This document shows positions 13,401 to 23,713 of a DNA stretch of 64,000 bases, in pieces. Every line of letters begins with the position of its first letter. The stretch's first letter is position 1. The notes under the pieces were generated by a model. That model saw only the letters and a list, made by a program, of their open reading frames with translations, ran no database searches and was not told the origin of the DNA. Where the stretch lies: assembly GCF_001625305.1 (NCBI RefSeq), contig NW_017802380.1:2098248-2162247 (forward strand), written 5' to 3'. The stretch comes from Branchiostoma belcheri (Eukaryota > Chordata > Leptocardii > Amphioxiformes > Branchiostomatidae). Both the position numbers and the translations under genes were made by a program.

Positions 13401-16393
13401 GAGGGGTTGCAAATCCACCCCTACGAAGCCGCAGAGCGAAAACTAGGTCAAACGGGCGGATTACACTTGGCGCGCAAGGATACCCGGAAGTAAGGTTCGG
13501 AGCCAAAAGAAATTTTCACCCCAAAATCACCATTTCTTACACTCTTCAGCCATGTTAATGTTTAATGATACTTCGTGGCAGTTTATAAGAAATGTCACCT
13601 CAAACTTGGACCCTCAAAACCCTTTCGTCACTTTTTTACAACGGACTATCGCGGACCCCGGTCGCGGAAGAACTGGGGTGTGCACCGTTAAGATTAAAGT
13701 GGCTGTATCTGTTTCATACATGTTTGATAGGACATCTTGCGGAAAGCACCCAAAATGCAGCCATCAGCTTTGTTACCAGACAGACATACATTTTGTCAAT
13801 GTACATTGAATTACGTGTACAACCCAATGCACAAACACACACATTTCATCAATGTTCCTGAACCTGAACTTGAATGTACTAGACACATGCAACATATTAT
13901 GTCAGCAATCTGCTACTTCAAACATACCTTTTTCTTGCTTTTTCCAATATTCTGGCCGATGTTCTGCATAAACGATGGCTGAAACAAGACACACAAAAAA
14001 TGGTCAAGGGTTGTCGAAATACATTGCTGCCCAAAGAGAGCCAAAGTAGAAAGCTTTAGGTTAAGATAAGCCAATGCAAGAACAATTTGCCAGCCTTCCT
14101 CCATTCAGTATGGCTTTCCTTCCTGTTTAGTATCGTCTCACAAGAAAGTACACATGTTGCCTTAATGTACAAGAAGGTCCTTATGAATATATGTATACAA
14201 TTGCCTGTCTGTACAGTCTGGCTTGTTGTCTAGAACTCAGCTACATAAATTTACTATAAAGTCTACAATCGTATCATTATCATCATCCATTGGCTATGTA
14301 GTCACATGCAGTCAGTTTGTTCTACTGAACCATGACTTTTTGCCTGCTTTAACTTAAAGTTTAAGAGAACTCTGTGCTTGATGTCTGCCTTACATGCATG
14401 GAGTCCACCAAGATGTTTAAAAAAAAAGGGACATGTAGTGTACAAATCTCCCTGTCAGATCATACCTTGCTTTTCTCCTTCTGTAGTTCCTTCTCCAGGG
14501 AGGCTGAGGTGCTCCGCAGGTTGACAAGCTCTGTGTAAACAAACAAACAAACATGTCAATATCCACAATTACAGAAAATCTAAGCAGCAATGTCATTTAG
14601 CTTCATAGTGGTTTCTTAGCCCGGGTACCATCCTGGTTACAAGTAGTTTACGTCCGTTCCCACAGTCGCTACCGACCAACCACTGTAGTGACTGTGGGAG
14701 CAGACGTAAACTAACCAGGAGTATACCCAGGCTAGTGGTTTCTAATTTGTGGTCAAAACAATTCTGTAGTACAGTTGTAATAGATTTCTATGATGATGAT
14801 TCAGACATGAAAAATACAATTTTTATAGATCAGTCCCATAGCCACGCCGACCTCCATCAAAATGTAAAAATGCAAAATAAAACATATATGAACTGTAGCC
14901 ACTCTCATTGGTTGACATGCTAAATGCCAAGCTATCATTGGTCAAACTGCTAATTATGATGGACATACAGTCAGGATGGGTCTACTCCACTAACCTCTGT
15001 CCTGTCTGCGACATTGCTCCTGTAACTGATAATTCGAGGTCCTCAGTTCCAGAAGCTGGGTCTAGATGAAGGCAGAAAGTTAACATGATTTAAAATCATA
15101 GTCAACATGAAACTATAGGTTGTCACCTTTATACTCCATAAGAAATGTTGCTTTTGCTAAACAATATACAATCATATACCTATCCCTGGCGGTCTTGGTG
15201 GCAGACAATATGCAATTTTTTGGGGATATGGCACAACTTTTTCTCCTTACTTTTTTCAAGATTTCCTTCAGTTGATATAATTCAAACTCTACACGTACAT
15301 AGGCTCTGTTTTACATGTCCATATGCTATTAGACAACCAGACCACCTGTTTTCTCTGGAACAGATCAAGAATTTTATTCTTCCAGTCACAGACTAATTAT
15401 GAAGTCTCATATCACGTCATACACTTGAGGAACCTTTTCAGACAAACAAAATTATATATACAAATATGCAGAGTATGGCAGTTGATTATTTTCCTTATAA
15501 TATTGATGTAACGTTATAGACATAACGTTACACTGTCTGTCTGTGTACCTGTTTCAGCAGATTTGGGTGACTCTTTCAAAAATGCACTGTGCCTCCTGAA
15601 CATAAATTGCTTACCAAAACAAAGAGGTTGTGATTGAGCCTCCTTGACCAAACCAAGGACCAAACATACCGATATAAGTATATCACTTCAGGGTGAAACC
15701 ATTCAGTAAACAAATAAATTTGAGCCTCAAATTAGTCAGTGCTATATGGGTTTCCTTCGCAATTATGCAAATTGAAAATAATATTTCACCTAATACAATT
15801 TGACTTGTCTATACTGCTCTCTCAAGCTGATGTCGCAGGGAATCTTGGCTCCATCCTAAGAAAAACTGTCAAAGGCGACCAAAAGTACGAAACCGCAAAT
15901 GGCCAACGGCGTATAATTTTTAACTGACCGGGTCTGGGCCTGGCCTGGTTTGTTTACAAACAGTGGGGCACACGTCACGTGCAGTCCAGCTGTCCACAAC
16001 AAGTTTAAACCAGGAACACGAAGCTTACTATTAGCTGGGCGCTAGTGCTGATCGTGACAGATGCGGTACTCTGCCATGTCCGATCCCTGACCAGCGGAAG
16101 GAGATCGGGACGAGAAAGAAAAATTTAACGATCGACCGGAGATATGCCGTGATGATAGCATCCGCGTGATTTTCGTGTCCTCTGCAAAAAAGAGGGGAGG
16201 GCGGAAATATCACCCCGATTTGACGCGATGACTTGAGCTTTGCGAGGCGGCAGTTGAGATGCCCTTGTTGTCCTGGGATTTAGGATATGATACCCCATTG
16301 TTTCATTGCAATGTTGTCTGGTTATTCCTTTTATAGAAGCCGTCGTCTTACCTGCAAACGCTGAAATTCTTCATCAGACAAGCCGCCCGCCAT
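1423..16393 (-). CDS. GRIPAP1: GRIPAP1 (GRASP-1) homologue, N-terminal 557 codons, 3' half outside window
   Basis: Coiled-coil protein of recycling endosomes; in vertebrates it binds GRIP1 and Rab4 and helps AMPA-receptor recycling. I read 21 exons with matching phases: 16352-16393, 14995-15061, 14466-14530, 13928-13978, 12550-12657, 11842-11995, 11230-11281, 10692-10781, 9693-9760, 8928-9008, 8109-8198, 7512-7564, 6956-7004, 6657-6727, 6306-6353, 6103-6134, 5873-5966, 4372-4503, 3880-3972, 2938-2976, 1423-1614. The start MAGGLSDEEFQRLQ is nearly the human N-terminus. Further signature matches are EEEFRLQNQTLM, LRAENTALQKK, ISEKLKKKQE and ANSRLLEQLQ, in the family order. The sequence is rich in E, Q, L and K with heptad spacing; exons 8-12 (7512-10781) form a Ser/Gly-rich, less helical insert that looks longer than in human. 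Exon 5 uses a poor donor (GTCACA). The C-terminal part, including the caspase-site region and last coiled coils, is off the left edge. Family call is firm; single exon edges are by eye. Confidence 0.92.
1700..2600 (-). repeat. Tandem degenerate copies of a GRIPAP1 exon edge in the upstream intron
   Basis: The acceptor and first 25-30 nt of exon 1423-1614 (plus-strand GGTCAGGCTGCTGTTCAG) recur at about 1728, 1870, 2006, 2131, 2300 and 2455, each joined to GTTCAGCACCAAGGAAAGG-like and TTGCCTTGTAGAGA-like spacers. All copies lie upstream of the true acceptor in transcript order. Confidence 0.85.
3124..3226. repeat. Foldback repeat in GRIPAP1 intron
   Basis: AGAAATTGGACTTACCCAAA and its complement flank a 50-bp middle containing TTCCTTGACAAAGACTGGAG; a half copy sits at about 29160-29215. 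Confidence 0.75.
4552..4812 (-). mobile_element. LINE 3' fragment (reverse-transcriptase C-terminus)
   Basis: Minus-strand frame with LVLWTPKHGRRKPGRPAATY, TGLEVDYLGQVMEDRECW and a stop, a pattern typical of the end of non-LTR retrotransposon ORF2. Lies in GRIPAP1 intron next to exon 4372-4503. Confidence 0.75.
7190..7425. repeat. SINE-like dispersed repeat in GRIPAP1 intron
   Basis: Shares GGACACAACGTCTAGCCA, GACCTCTTGATCT and CACATGGGTGGAGTGAGGAA patterns, in reverse, with 28380-28620 in MTMR14 intron 7. Confidence 0.55.
7705..7927. mobile_element. Older relative of the hAT-type MITE
   Basis: Starts TAGTGCTGTGTACC and ends with the near complement GGCACACAGAACTA, with the same CAGGTCC/AAGTCC interior as the 35958 element. 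Flanks GCGGTTAC and CCGGTGAC may be a decayed 8-bp duplication. Confidence 0.65.
8427..8868. mobile_element. MITE of the AGGCC-ended family in GRIPAP1 intron
   Basis: Left end AAGGCCCCACTGATTTAA with GGATGACAT, right end ATGTCATCC through CAGTGTGGCCTA; older and less perfect than the copy at 40529. A lone left end of the same family occurs at about 18692-18795. Confidence 0.75.
11504..11581. repeat. Short foldback in GRIPAP1 intron
   Basis: TAGCCTGGATGCCAT and TTTGTAACAGCAACCC are each mirrored in the second half. Confidence 0.8.
11701..11735. repeat. ATGTT microsatellite
   Basis: Seven or so imperfect ATGTT units in GRIPAP1 intron 6. Confidence 0.85.
12886..13920. other. GRIPAP1 intron with no supported gene
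   Basis: Contains CG-rich blocks at 13255-13510 with AAAATTTTCC-type and CGCGAGG-type sequence, unlike flanking AT-rich intron, suggesting an unrecognised element. Open frames here lack splice context or family resemblance. Confidence 0.4.
14618..14733. repeat. Foldback in GRIPAP1 intron
   Basis: TAGCCCGGGTACCATCCTGG...GTAGTTTACGTC and CCCACAGTC are mirrored by GACTGTGGG, GACGTAAACT and ACCCAGGCTA. Confidence 0.75.
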
Positions 16394-16864
16394 GTTGGAT
16401 GATGTCACGATCTGAAACTGATTGGACGCGTATTTGGTGAAACGCCACCTAGCGATCAAAGTACAAACTACAACATTACAACAGGTGCATGCACTGATTT
16501 CGAAGTTTTAAAAGCCTTCAAAGAAACCACCTTGTTACTTTCTTTCTTTCTATGGTTACAGTGACAGTAAAACTGATTTTTTTCTGGAGACATCCAAATG
16601 AGCCACCATGTTGAAAATTGATGTCACGCAGGCACAAATTATAATGTTATATAACGTTATAGTCACATCAATTTTTTTAAATTTGATCAATTGGTTCTCA
16701 GACTTGCCCTTTTTCATTTTTGCTGACTAGCAAAAAAAGAAAGAAAGAAAAAAGCATTCAGGTTCTGAATCAACTCCAAAAATACTCATTTTGACCTCAA
16801 CTCTCTTCAACAACTTCTACAAAGAGTACCCATAACCAAGCCAACTTCATAACAACAGTCTGCT
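16394..16864. promoter_or_regulatory. GRIPAP1 upstream region
   Basis: Sequence upstream of the GRIPAP1 start codon and before the TRMU 3' end. No TATA box is clear. It contains an in-frame-free stretch with an AAAG microsatellite near 16735-16755. CpG-containing sequence continues on the other side of the exon at 15940-16260. Confidence 0.4.
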
Positions 16865-16870
16865 TTTATT
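16865..16870 (-). terminator. TRMU: Probable TRMU polyadenylation signal
   Basis: AATAAA on the minus strand (TTTATT on plus), about 830 bp after the TRMU stop and upstream of the GRIPAP1 start region. The stretch 16871-17697 would then be TRMU 3' UTR; it contains a perfect 39-bp palindrome at 17441-17536. Confidence 0.4.
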
Positions 16871-17440
16871 GTACAAATGTACGTTCAAGTTAATGTTTAC
16901 AATAATATGAATTTGTACAAGGACTCACTGATGTTTCTGATATGATGGTTTTGTGGTATAGGGGATACAAATGACAAATCTCCTTCTATGCATTTGACAA
17001 ATGCAATATCACTTATAACATTGGTATCCCCTTTTAGCAGCAACAATAATATAAATATTGCAATACTCTTTCTGTTCACAATCTTAAAAAAAGTGCTACA
17101 TTTAAAGGTAGACGACAATAATCAAATCGTTAATCTCCATATTTTGTATCATTGCCATCGTTTGTTGTACTAGTATCTAGCTCAGAATGGCAGGTTACTT
17201 CCTAGATTGTTATAGTTTAATAAAGACACCTCAGCCTGACAACAAATACTGCAATCTGCATGGTACTGGAAGCAGGCACAACCATTCAATACCAATGTCA
17301 CAATGGTAAAAAGCAATTAATATAACTGCTTGAAGCTAATAAAAACACAGCGGAACAGGGAACTATTGCAGAATAAGTTTCAAGCTTTCAAACACCCTTA
17401 TACAGTCTTCCGAAAATAGTTTCATCAGGTTGGTAAAACT

Positions 17441-17536
17441 TAAGAGATAGGGGAATTCTTTTTACACAACCAAAGAGTCTCACCTCGCTGACGTTTCGAC
17501 TCTTTGGTTGTGTAAAAAGAATTCCCCTATCTCTTA
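17441..17536. repeat. Perfect 39-bp palindrome with 18-bp loop
   Basis: Arms 17441-17479 and 17498-17536 match exactly (left arm starts TAAGAGATAGGGGAATTC). Preceded by TTTCATCAGGTTGGTAAAA, the hallmark of a foldback family also present at 37641, 50408, 56416 and 61265. Lies in the probable TRMU 3' UTR. Confidence 0.9.
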
Positions 17537-17697
17537 CGCTTATACAGTGTGTTACATTTTCACTGCCTGAATGGCACTTCGACCTGGAAATTGTATTGTG
17601 TAGCTGTTACCTTGGTAGGGTGCAGCATATAGAACAATATACTGTTGGTACTAAAATAAGATATCTACAAAGTCTCTGTCCAAAGATGGTACTTGTA

Positions 17698-20600
17698 CTA
17701 TTTCTCTGGTCTCTTCTCTATCTCCTCTATTCTAATGGTTCTTCTTCCCTGCAGGTCAAATAATGTCGGCCCAAGTTTGATGATCTTCCCTCCTCCCAGA
17801 CACTCATCACCTTTGTAGAAAACTGCATACTGAAAACACAACAGGGAAAGAAATTGTTACGTGTAATCTTGCTTTGGTTTAGCTCAAAGCCGGGTAGAGT
17901 GCTCGCTTTGTAACCCGGTGGTTGTAAGTTCTCAGAACACTACCATTGGGCTAGCCCCTTGCTGTAGTGCTTGCACAACTGTGTGGCTCAAGGGCTACAG
18001 AAATGGAGATGGGCACCACCACCCCTGTGCTCTGCACAGAGCAGAATGGGACTTTTTTTCTGAGCCTTGTAGTTGATAAAACCTATTTTGAAAGTACACA
18101 AAATACTTAAGATCATATGCACAATATATAAATTATTAGACATTGCTGAGAAGCCCTTACCTGCCCCGGTGTCAACGCTCTGATTGGTTCAGCCAATGAT
18201 ACCCACACCTGGTTGTTGCCACTCAAAGTCAAGGTGCATTTAACTGGTGAAAATAAAAGTGCACACTGTTATTCCAGGGGGACCTTCACATGGTATTAGG
18301 TACCAAGAAAGTACTATTTTTGTAGCTTCAGTAGGCTACCAGTTTGAAGAATATCTGAGAAAATAAACATTGAAAAGTCTGCCTATTCTTGTCAGACTGA
18401 TAATCTAACATGAGACTTTATACATATCTGATGTGTTCCTGAAGCTCACCTAAAGGCATCTGATGTTGGAATCTGAAGAGACAGTCGTACATCTGATCCT
18501 CATACAGCCTGCGTGGAGGGTCAGCTATCCAGTGTACGGGCTCCGTCATTATCAGTTGTCTGTACAGGGCTGGGTGGTCTGTAGTAGGGCACTGCGGATA
18601 GGGAGGACACACGATAATGTACCTGTACATTGTGTACATGTTATAATACTCTACCTGCAACCACATACAGCATATAACACATCAGTACTGTAGTTAGGAC
18701 CCACTGACTTAATTTTATGATATTATGGATGATATTCCTGCAATTTTTGCCCGTTCCAAAAAAAAAATCAAGCCCTCCAAGAATTTAAAGATCGTTCACT
18801 GAATTTCATGATCATTTGACTTTTTTCAGACTGGAGATCCATGTTTTAAAGACAAAAAAGAGAACAGATGAAGCAGATACCAGCTGGACTACTCACCACA
18901 AAGATGTTGTTGTTGCTGGTGTCCCTGTCCACAACAAACCATGGCTCCTTCATTCCCCCCAGGCCTGCCCGCTGACCTATGGTGTACAAAGAGGCTCCTA
19001 CAAGAAGAGGATTTACATACTGTAAATTCACTTATTTTTGTTCTGGTTTTAAATGTACAAAATACATATCGTGGTAGGAGGTGACAGTGTTTTTTTTAAT
19101 TTGCCACTAAAGCAACTCAGTAATTATACATTTGCAGTGGAGAGGTCACTTCACAGTAATACTAATACCTATAAGTAGTGAAATGCTGGCAGAACACATA
19201 TTGGTTGTGTGATATATACACATTACATACCCTTATGTTCTCCTAAAACCTTTCCATCCAACACTGACACAAACTGGCCTGGTTTTGTGTCTATATACTG
19301 AAAAAAAAAACAAGAGCAGATAGTTAGAAAGTGAGACTTGAAATATGAAGAAACAACAAAATCAACAGGAAGACTTTAGTTCGAGACAATAAAATCCTTC
19401 GTACCTCTTGTAAAAAGTTAGGAAAATTCCTCTCGCCAATGAAGCAGACACCCATGCTCTGTGAAAAGAAGGAAACATACACTAGTAGATAAAGAATCTG
19501 TCAGAGTAACAGCATTATCACCTATGCCTCCCAGCAGCTTAGTTCAGTGCATAGGAGTGGTCTTTTGGCCTTCTATTGAGAAAATTTGTTAAAAAATAAC
19601 ATCATGTTGACATATTTATCTTTCTCTACCATATTGCCAACTGATTTGTTTTGCCTCTTTTAAAGACAAAAACAAAATACTCTTTCAGTTTAACTCCCAC
19701 CTCTTTTTCCAAAAAAATAGTCATCAGGTTGGTTAAGTATAGGATACAGATTCTCAGAGCTTCTGACTGGAGAGAATATAGCAGCGAGAAGCAGAAATTC
19801 AGTCAGAAGCTCTGAGGAGGGTGTCTGACAGACACTGAAATGTAAGCACTTAGGTGAGACAATCTTGGTAGTGCAAAAGAAAACTCCTGTATCCCATCCC
19901 ACCTCTTTTTTCTTGGCGATATGAGTGAACCCAGCGTCCTGAGCCATCTGTTTCACCACAGGTTTGGTCAGTTCACCCAGCGGGAAGAGCGCCCGTCGCA
20001 AGGCCTGCTGGGGGATCTGGGACAGGAAAAATGTCTGGTCCTTCCAGCTGTCCAGAGCTTGTAACAGTTTCACATCTGGGGAAAAAAATCAGAAAAATTG
20101 TATTGTTCTGTAGTGTTTGTCTTGCCATTGCGTTTTCCATGACTTTGTATTCTCTTATCAAACTACATGTATTTTGAAGGAAATGCAGCAATGTAAATTC
20201 TAAAGCTGAATATGAATAAAACAAAATGAAGATGAGAAAATTTTTGTTCTTTTAGCATTATAGAATTCTAGAATAATATTCTCACAAACTTAACTATATG
20301 GCATATGTTAGAAGCTATGTAGCTAGGCTTAAATATATATTTACACTTATACGAGGGGTGATCCAAAAGTTCTCGGCCTCACCTAGAAAATAGAGGTCAA
20401 ACGCGTATTCTTTGGTATAACTGTATGCTATGACGTCTTACATCACTGCCCACAAAAATGCAAATTTATACATTCATTAATTAGCACGTGACGCAGCGTG
20501 AAAATGGGGCGGGTGAGGGCAAAATCACAAAATGGCCGCACCAGAAGCGTGTGCTGTGAACAAGTGTATCGATAAAAAGCTATGTCTCCTAGGGAAATCC

Positions 20601-22995
20601 ATAAAGACATGATCAAGTCACTTGGTGATGACTCACCTTCTTATTTAACCACAAAGAACTGGGTTGCTAGCTCTAAGCGCGTCAAGGAGAGCACAAAAGA
20701 TGAACATATGTCAGGATGCCACAAATCAGCACCATGGGCAATCCAGTTGAGGCCATCCATCACATGATAGTAAATGACAGATGTGAGACTGTCCAACATG
20801 TAGCAGGTTCTTTGGCCTGACTTGTGGTACAGTTCATAATGTTTTGTCAGAAATCCTGGGGATGAGCAAGCTGTCTGCATGATGGGTGCCTAGAATGTTG
20901 TCTGAACATCACACGTTAAACAAGCTGGGCATTTCAAGGAACGAATTCAGTCCATCAAGGCAACTTATTCAAACGATTTGTCACCCAATATGAGACATGG
21001 GTTCACCACTTTCACCCCGAATCAAAACAGCACAGGAAATAATTGATGAAGAACGGTTCCCAGCATCCCAAGCGAGTTTTACCCATTAAAAAGGTTTTTG
21101 CCTCTGTTTTCTGGGACAGTAAGGGGGTAATGACGATTGACTACCTGCAAAAGGGTCAAACCATCAATGGGGTGTACTGTGGACCAGAATTGCGGCATTT
21201 GAGGGCAACAATCACAGAGAAAAGGGGAGAAAAGCTCCGACTTGACGTGCTGTCAATGCACCTGTCCACACAGCACAGGGGTCAGTGGCAGCAGCAAACG
21301 AATGTGGCTTTGAAGTCTTACCCCACTCTTCCTATTCACCTGACCTAGCACCATGGGCCTTCTACCTGTTTCCTAAACTGGAGTTCCACTTACGTGGTCA
21401 ACGTTTTGATGGTGATGATGGCGTCATTGATGTGATTTAGGCATTTTTAAGGGCTTCAGACGAAATATTCTTCTACAAGAGAAAGGAAAGCTGGAACATC
21501 AATGGACCAAGTGCATTGAAGTTAGAGGAGACTATGTTAAAAAATAGTGTAAGAAAAAATTTTCTGCCATCACGTTTTTTGGGAGAGGCCGAGAACTTTT
21601 GGATCACCCCTCGTAGCAAGCAGGTGCAACATAGGCTTGTGTACCAGAACAGGACTACAGAACTCACTCTCTGTGTGACTCCGTGGTATAATGTTCATGG
21701 ATGACAGGACGTTCTCTGTGCAGATGTTCCCGTGGATGCTAGTCCTGGCATAGTGGCCTGTGGCCAGGGCATCTGCCTCAAATTTGTCCATCACATAATT
21801 AAAGAATGTCCTAAACTTGATCCTCTTATTGCACAAGATGTCTGGATTTGGGGTCCAGCCGTGTTGATACTCCTTCAGCATTTCACTAGGAAGAAATGTT
21901 ACAATAGTTATAAAACATAAAGTATCAGTTTACTCATATCATCTACAAGTCTGTATCTGTATTAGTATAGCCGGTATAACCGCCATTCGGCATAACACAC
22001 CAGCTGGTCATAATTACTAGTACTAGTGGACAATTGTTCTAGTAGACTGCTTCTCAACTCAGAAATCAGTAGGCATTTAACATGGACTACCTGAGGACAA
22101 AACAGCCTTAAACTGGAGACCTGCTGGGAAAAGAAATAGAGGTAGACCTAAAACCACCTGGAGAAGAACTGTGTCAGATCACCTGGCGTCTATGGGACTG
22201 TCCTGGAGATCAGTGAAGAAGGTGGCCGAGGACAGACACAGATGGAAGGGAAAAGTCTTGGCCTTATGTCTTGCAAGGGATGAAGAGGATAAGTAAGTAA
22301 GTACCTGAAGACGTCGTTCCAGTAGTCCTTGACCAGGTTGACCTGATGGAAGGGGATGTCCAGCCTCCTGCAGACAAATTCTGCATCTTCACAGTCCCTG
22401 TCTGCCTGGCACACCCCCAGCTCATTTACCGTGTCCCAGTTCCTCATGAACACACCTGTCACCTGGTATCCTGGGGGAAAATATTAAGGAATACCTGTCA
22501 CTCGGTAACCTGAGGAGTAATATATGGAAGGCCCCATTCCCACTAGGATAAAATTGTCCGGATCGAGCTGAATTGATTCGATCGCTTTGATCCGGCTTCG
22601 ATCCCTGACTCGATCCATCCAAAGCGAATCAATTCGGTTTGATCCGGACAATTCTACCCCAGTGGGAATGGGGCCATATATAAGGACAACACCTCACATC
22701 ACCTGAAAAATAAGGACAACGCCTCTCACCTGGTAGCTTGAGCTGAGGAAAAATAGAACCTGTCACCTGGAAGGAACTTAAGGATAACACCTATCACCTG
22801 GATAAGTCTTGCAATAGTGTATACCTCGGGAGGAAGCAAGGAGAGAAAACAAGACATCTGCATCTGCTTTGATACTGCAAGAGCACGCATCTCCTCATGA
22901 TCAGCTCATCACCCACCTTTCCTCTTGAGCAGCAGCGCCGCAACACTGCTGTCTACGCCCCCCGACAGGGCAACAACAACGTGCCTGATGCTCAT
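17698..22995 (-). CDS. TRMU: TRMU/MTU1, mitochondrial tRNA-specific 2-thiouridylase, complete
   Basis: ATP-dependent enzyme that puts the 2-thio group on the wobble uridine of mitochondrial tRNA Lys, Glu and Gln (bacterial MnmA family); acts in the mitochondrial matrix. Ten exons, all phases consistent: 22917-22995, 22305-22470, 21668-21885, 19903-20075, 19405-19458, 19231-19297, 18897-18997, 18450-18591, 18161-18243, 17698-17829. Product 404 aa, close to human (421). The PP-loop SGGVDS is at residues 11-16. The first catalytic Cys is C100 in NPDILCNK; the second is C217 in [42 protein letters not shown] and [15 protein letters not shown] follow in family order. The ATG at 22993-22995 puts the PP-loop at the usual distance; no strong targeting peptide is obvious. 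Intron 3 holds a decayed mariner (20352-21613); intron 2 begins directly in a LINE tail. Divergent with MTMR14. Confidence 0.97.
17879..18065 (+). mobile_element. tRNA-headed SINE-like fragment in TRMU intron 9
   Basis: GGGTAGAGTGCTCGCTTTG resembles a tRNA A-box region and GGTTGTAAGTTC a B-box. Followed by non-tRNA body. Similar B-box-like pieces occur at about 11400 and, reversed, at 48240-48360. Confidence 0.5.
19722..19860. repeat. Foldback-family remnant in TRMU intron 4
   Basis: TCATCAGGTTGGTTAAGT, inverted pair CTCAGAGCTTCTGACT / AGTCAGAAGCTCTGAG, then a GTCTGACAGACACTGAAATG core. Confidence 0.6.
20352..21613 (+). mobile_element. Decayed mariner element in TRMU intron 3
   Basis: Inverted termini CGAGGGGTGATCCAAAAG at 20352 and its complement ending at 21613, both flanked by TA (20350-20351, 21614-21615), give a 1262-bp element, the usual mariner size. 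Transposase pieces lie on the plus strand: [20 protein letters not shown] near 20584, [13 protein letters not shown] near 21107, and [12 protein letters not shown] near 21325 in another frame. These fit the mariner DD34D core, broken by stops and frameshifts, so the element cannot encode an active enzyme. Confidence 0.93.
22086..22303 (+). mobile_element. LINE 3' end with AAGT tail abutting the TRMU exon 2 donor
   Basis: Plus-strand frame with [31 protein letters not shown] and ARDEEDK, then (AAGT)n. The tail runs into the donor GT of TRMU exon 2 (22303-22304 on plus). A short second tail of the same kind is at about 28833-28850. Confidence 0.85.
22520..22681. mobile_element. Foldback MITE in TRMU intron 1
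   Basis: Left arm TATATGG then GCCCCATTCCCACT, then AATTGTCCGGATC, with the complementary arm ending at 22681. The whole 160 bp would fold on itself. Confidence 0.82.
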
Positions 22996-23713
22996 CCTCT
23001 TCTCTACACGCGGTGACTCGCACGTGATCTGTCTATTGTTAGCATTAAATACCTAAAAACGTCAACAAACACAGCTGCATTCCACGTGACGACCTGTCAT
23101 CCTCCCGTCCTGACCTTCAACCTTTGTCACCCGTTGCATCATGGGATAGAGTTACTCGGAAAACGTAAGGTCGATCGTGATTGGCTGATGGCACCGAATT
23201 GGCCAATCACGTCCTTTGTAACAAATTTTCACCTCCAGCCTCGTGTTCGCCACGAGTTAAAAACATCATGGCTGCCGTGTGATGAAATTTTGGTAACCAT
23301 GGATTGTTTTTTCTGAAAATCTCTTTATATATAGAACATGTTCGGGCTTTTTGATGGAGAATTTTCAGGATGTCGTCTGATGCGCAAGTTCTAGCGGTGA
23401 GGGTGTCCTTTCTGTGCTAAGAAAAGTTTCTACGTCCCTTTGAGGAAGTGTTTGTGTTGATGGGAGTGTAGGGGGAGGGGCATACTTTCACGCCAGCTGA
23501 AACTGGAACTTGAAAGTGAAAGTAGTTTCTACGGACTGCAGTTGAACTTGGGGACGGACGGACAGTCGCTGAAACTTCTTCCCGTGCGTGCTGATCTCAG
23601 CGTGTTGAAAAAGCAGCACAGGAACTTACATACCTGTGAAACTACACCATTCTACTAGAGGTTATTTTTGCTCGTCCGAAGGCTGAACAAGTCTGTCTGT
23701 CAGGGTCAGGCTC
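22996..23713. promoter_or_regulatory. Divergent promoter region between TRMU and MTMR14
   Basis: The two start codons face away from each other across 718 bp, which must hold both 5' UTRs and core promoters. A palindromic ATTGGCCAAT at 23198-23207 and another ATTGG at 23180-23184 are CCAAT boxes (NF-Y type) near the TRMU side. No TATA box is evident. A short ATG reading frame at 23371-23394 followed by a GTGAGG could be an alternative first exon or an upstream ORF of MTMR14. Confidence 0.6.

Noticed and set aside
21043..21348. Possible host gene of 101 codons
   Set aside because: It is a piece of the decayed mariner transposase ([13 protein letters not shown]), bounded by the element's inverted ends.
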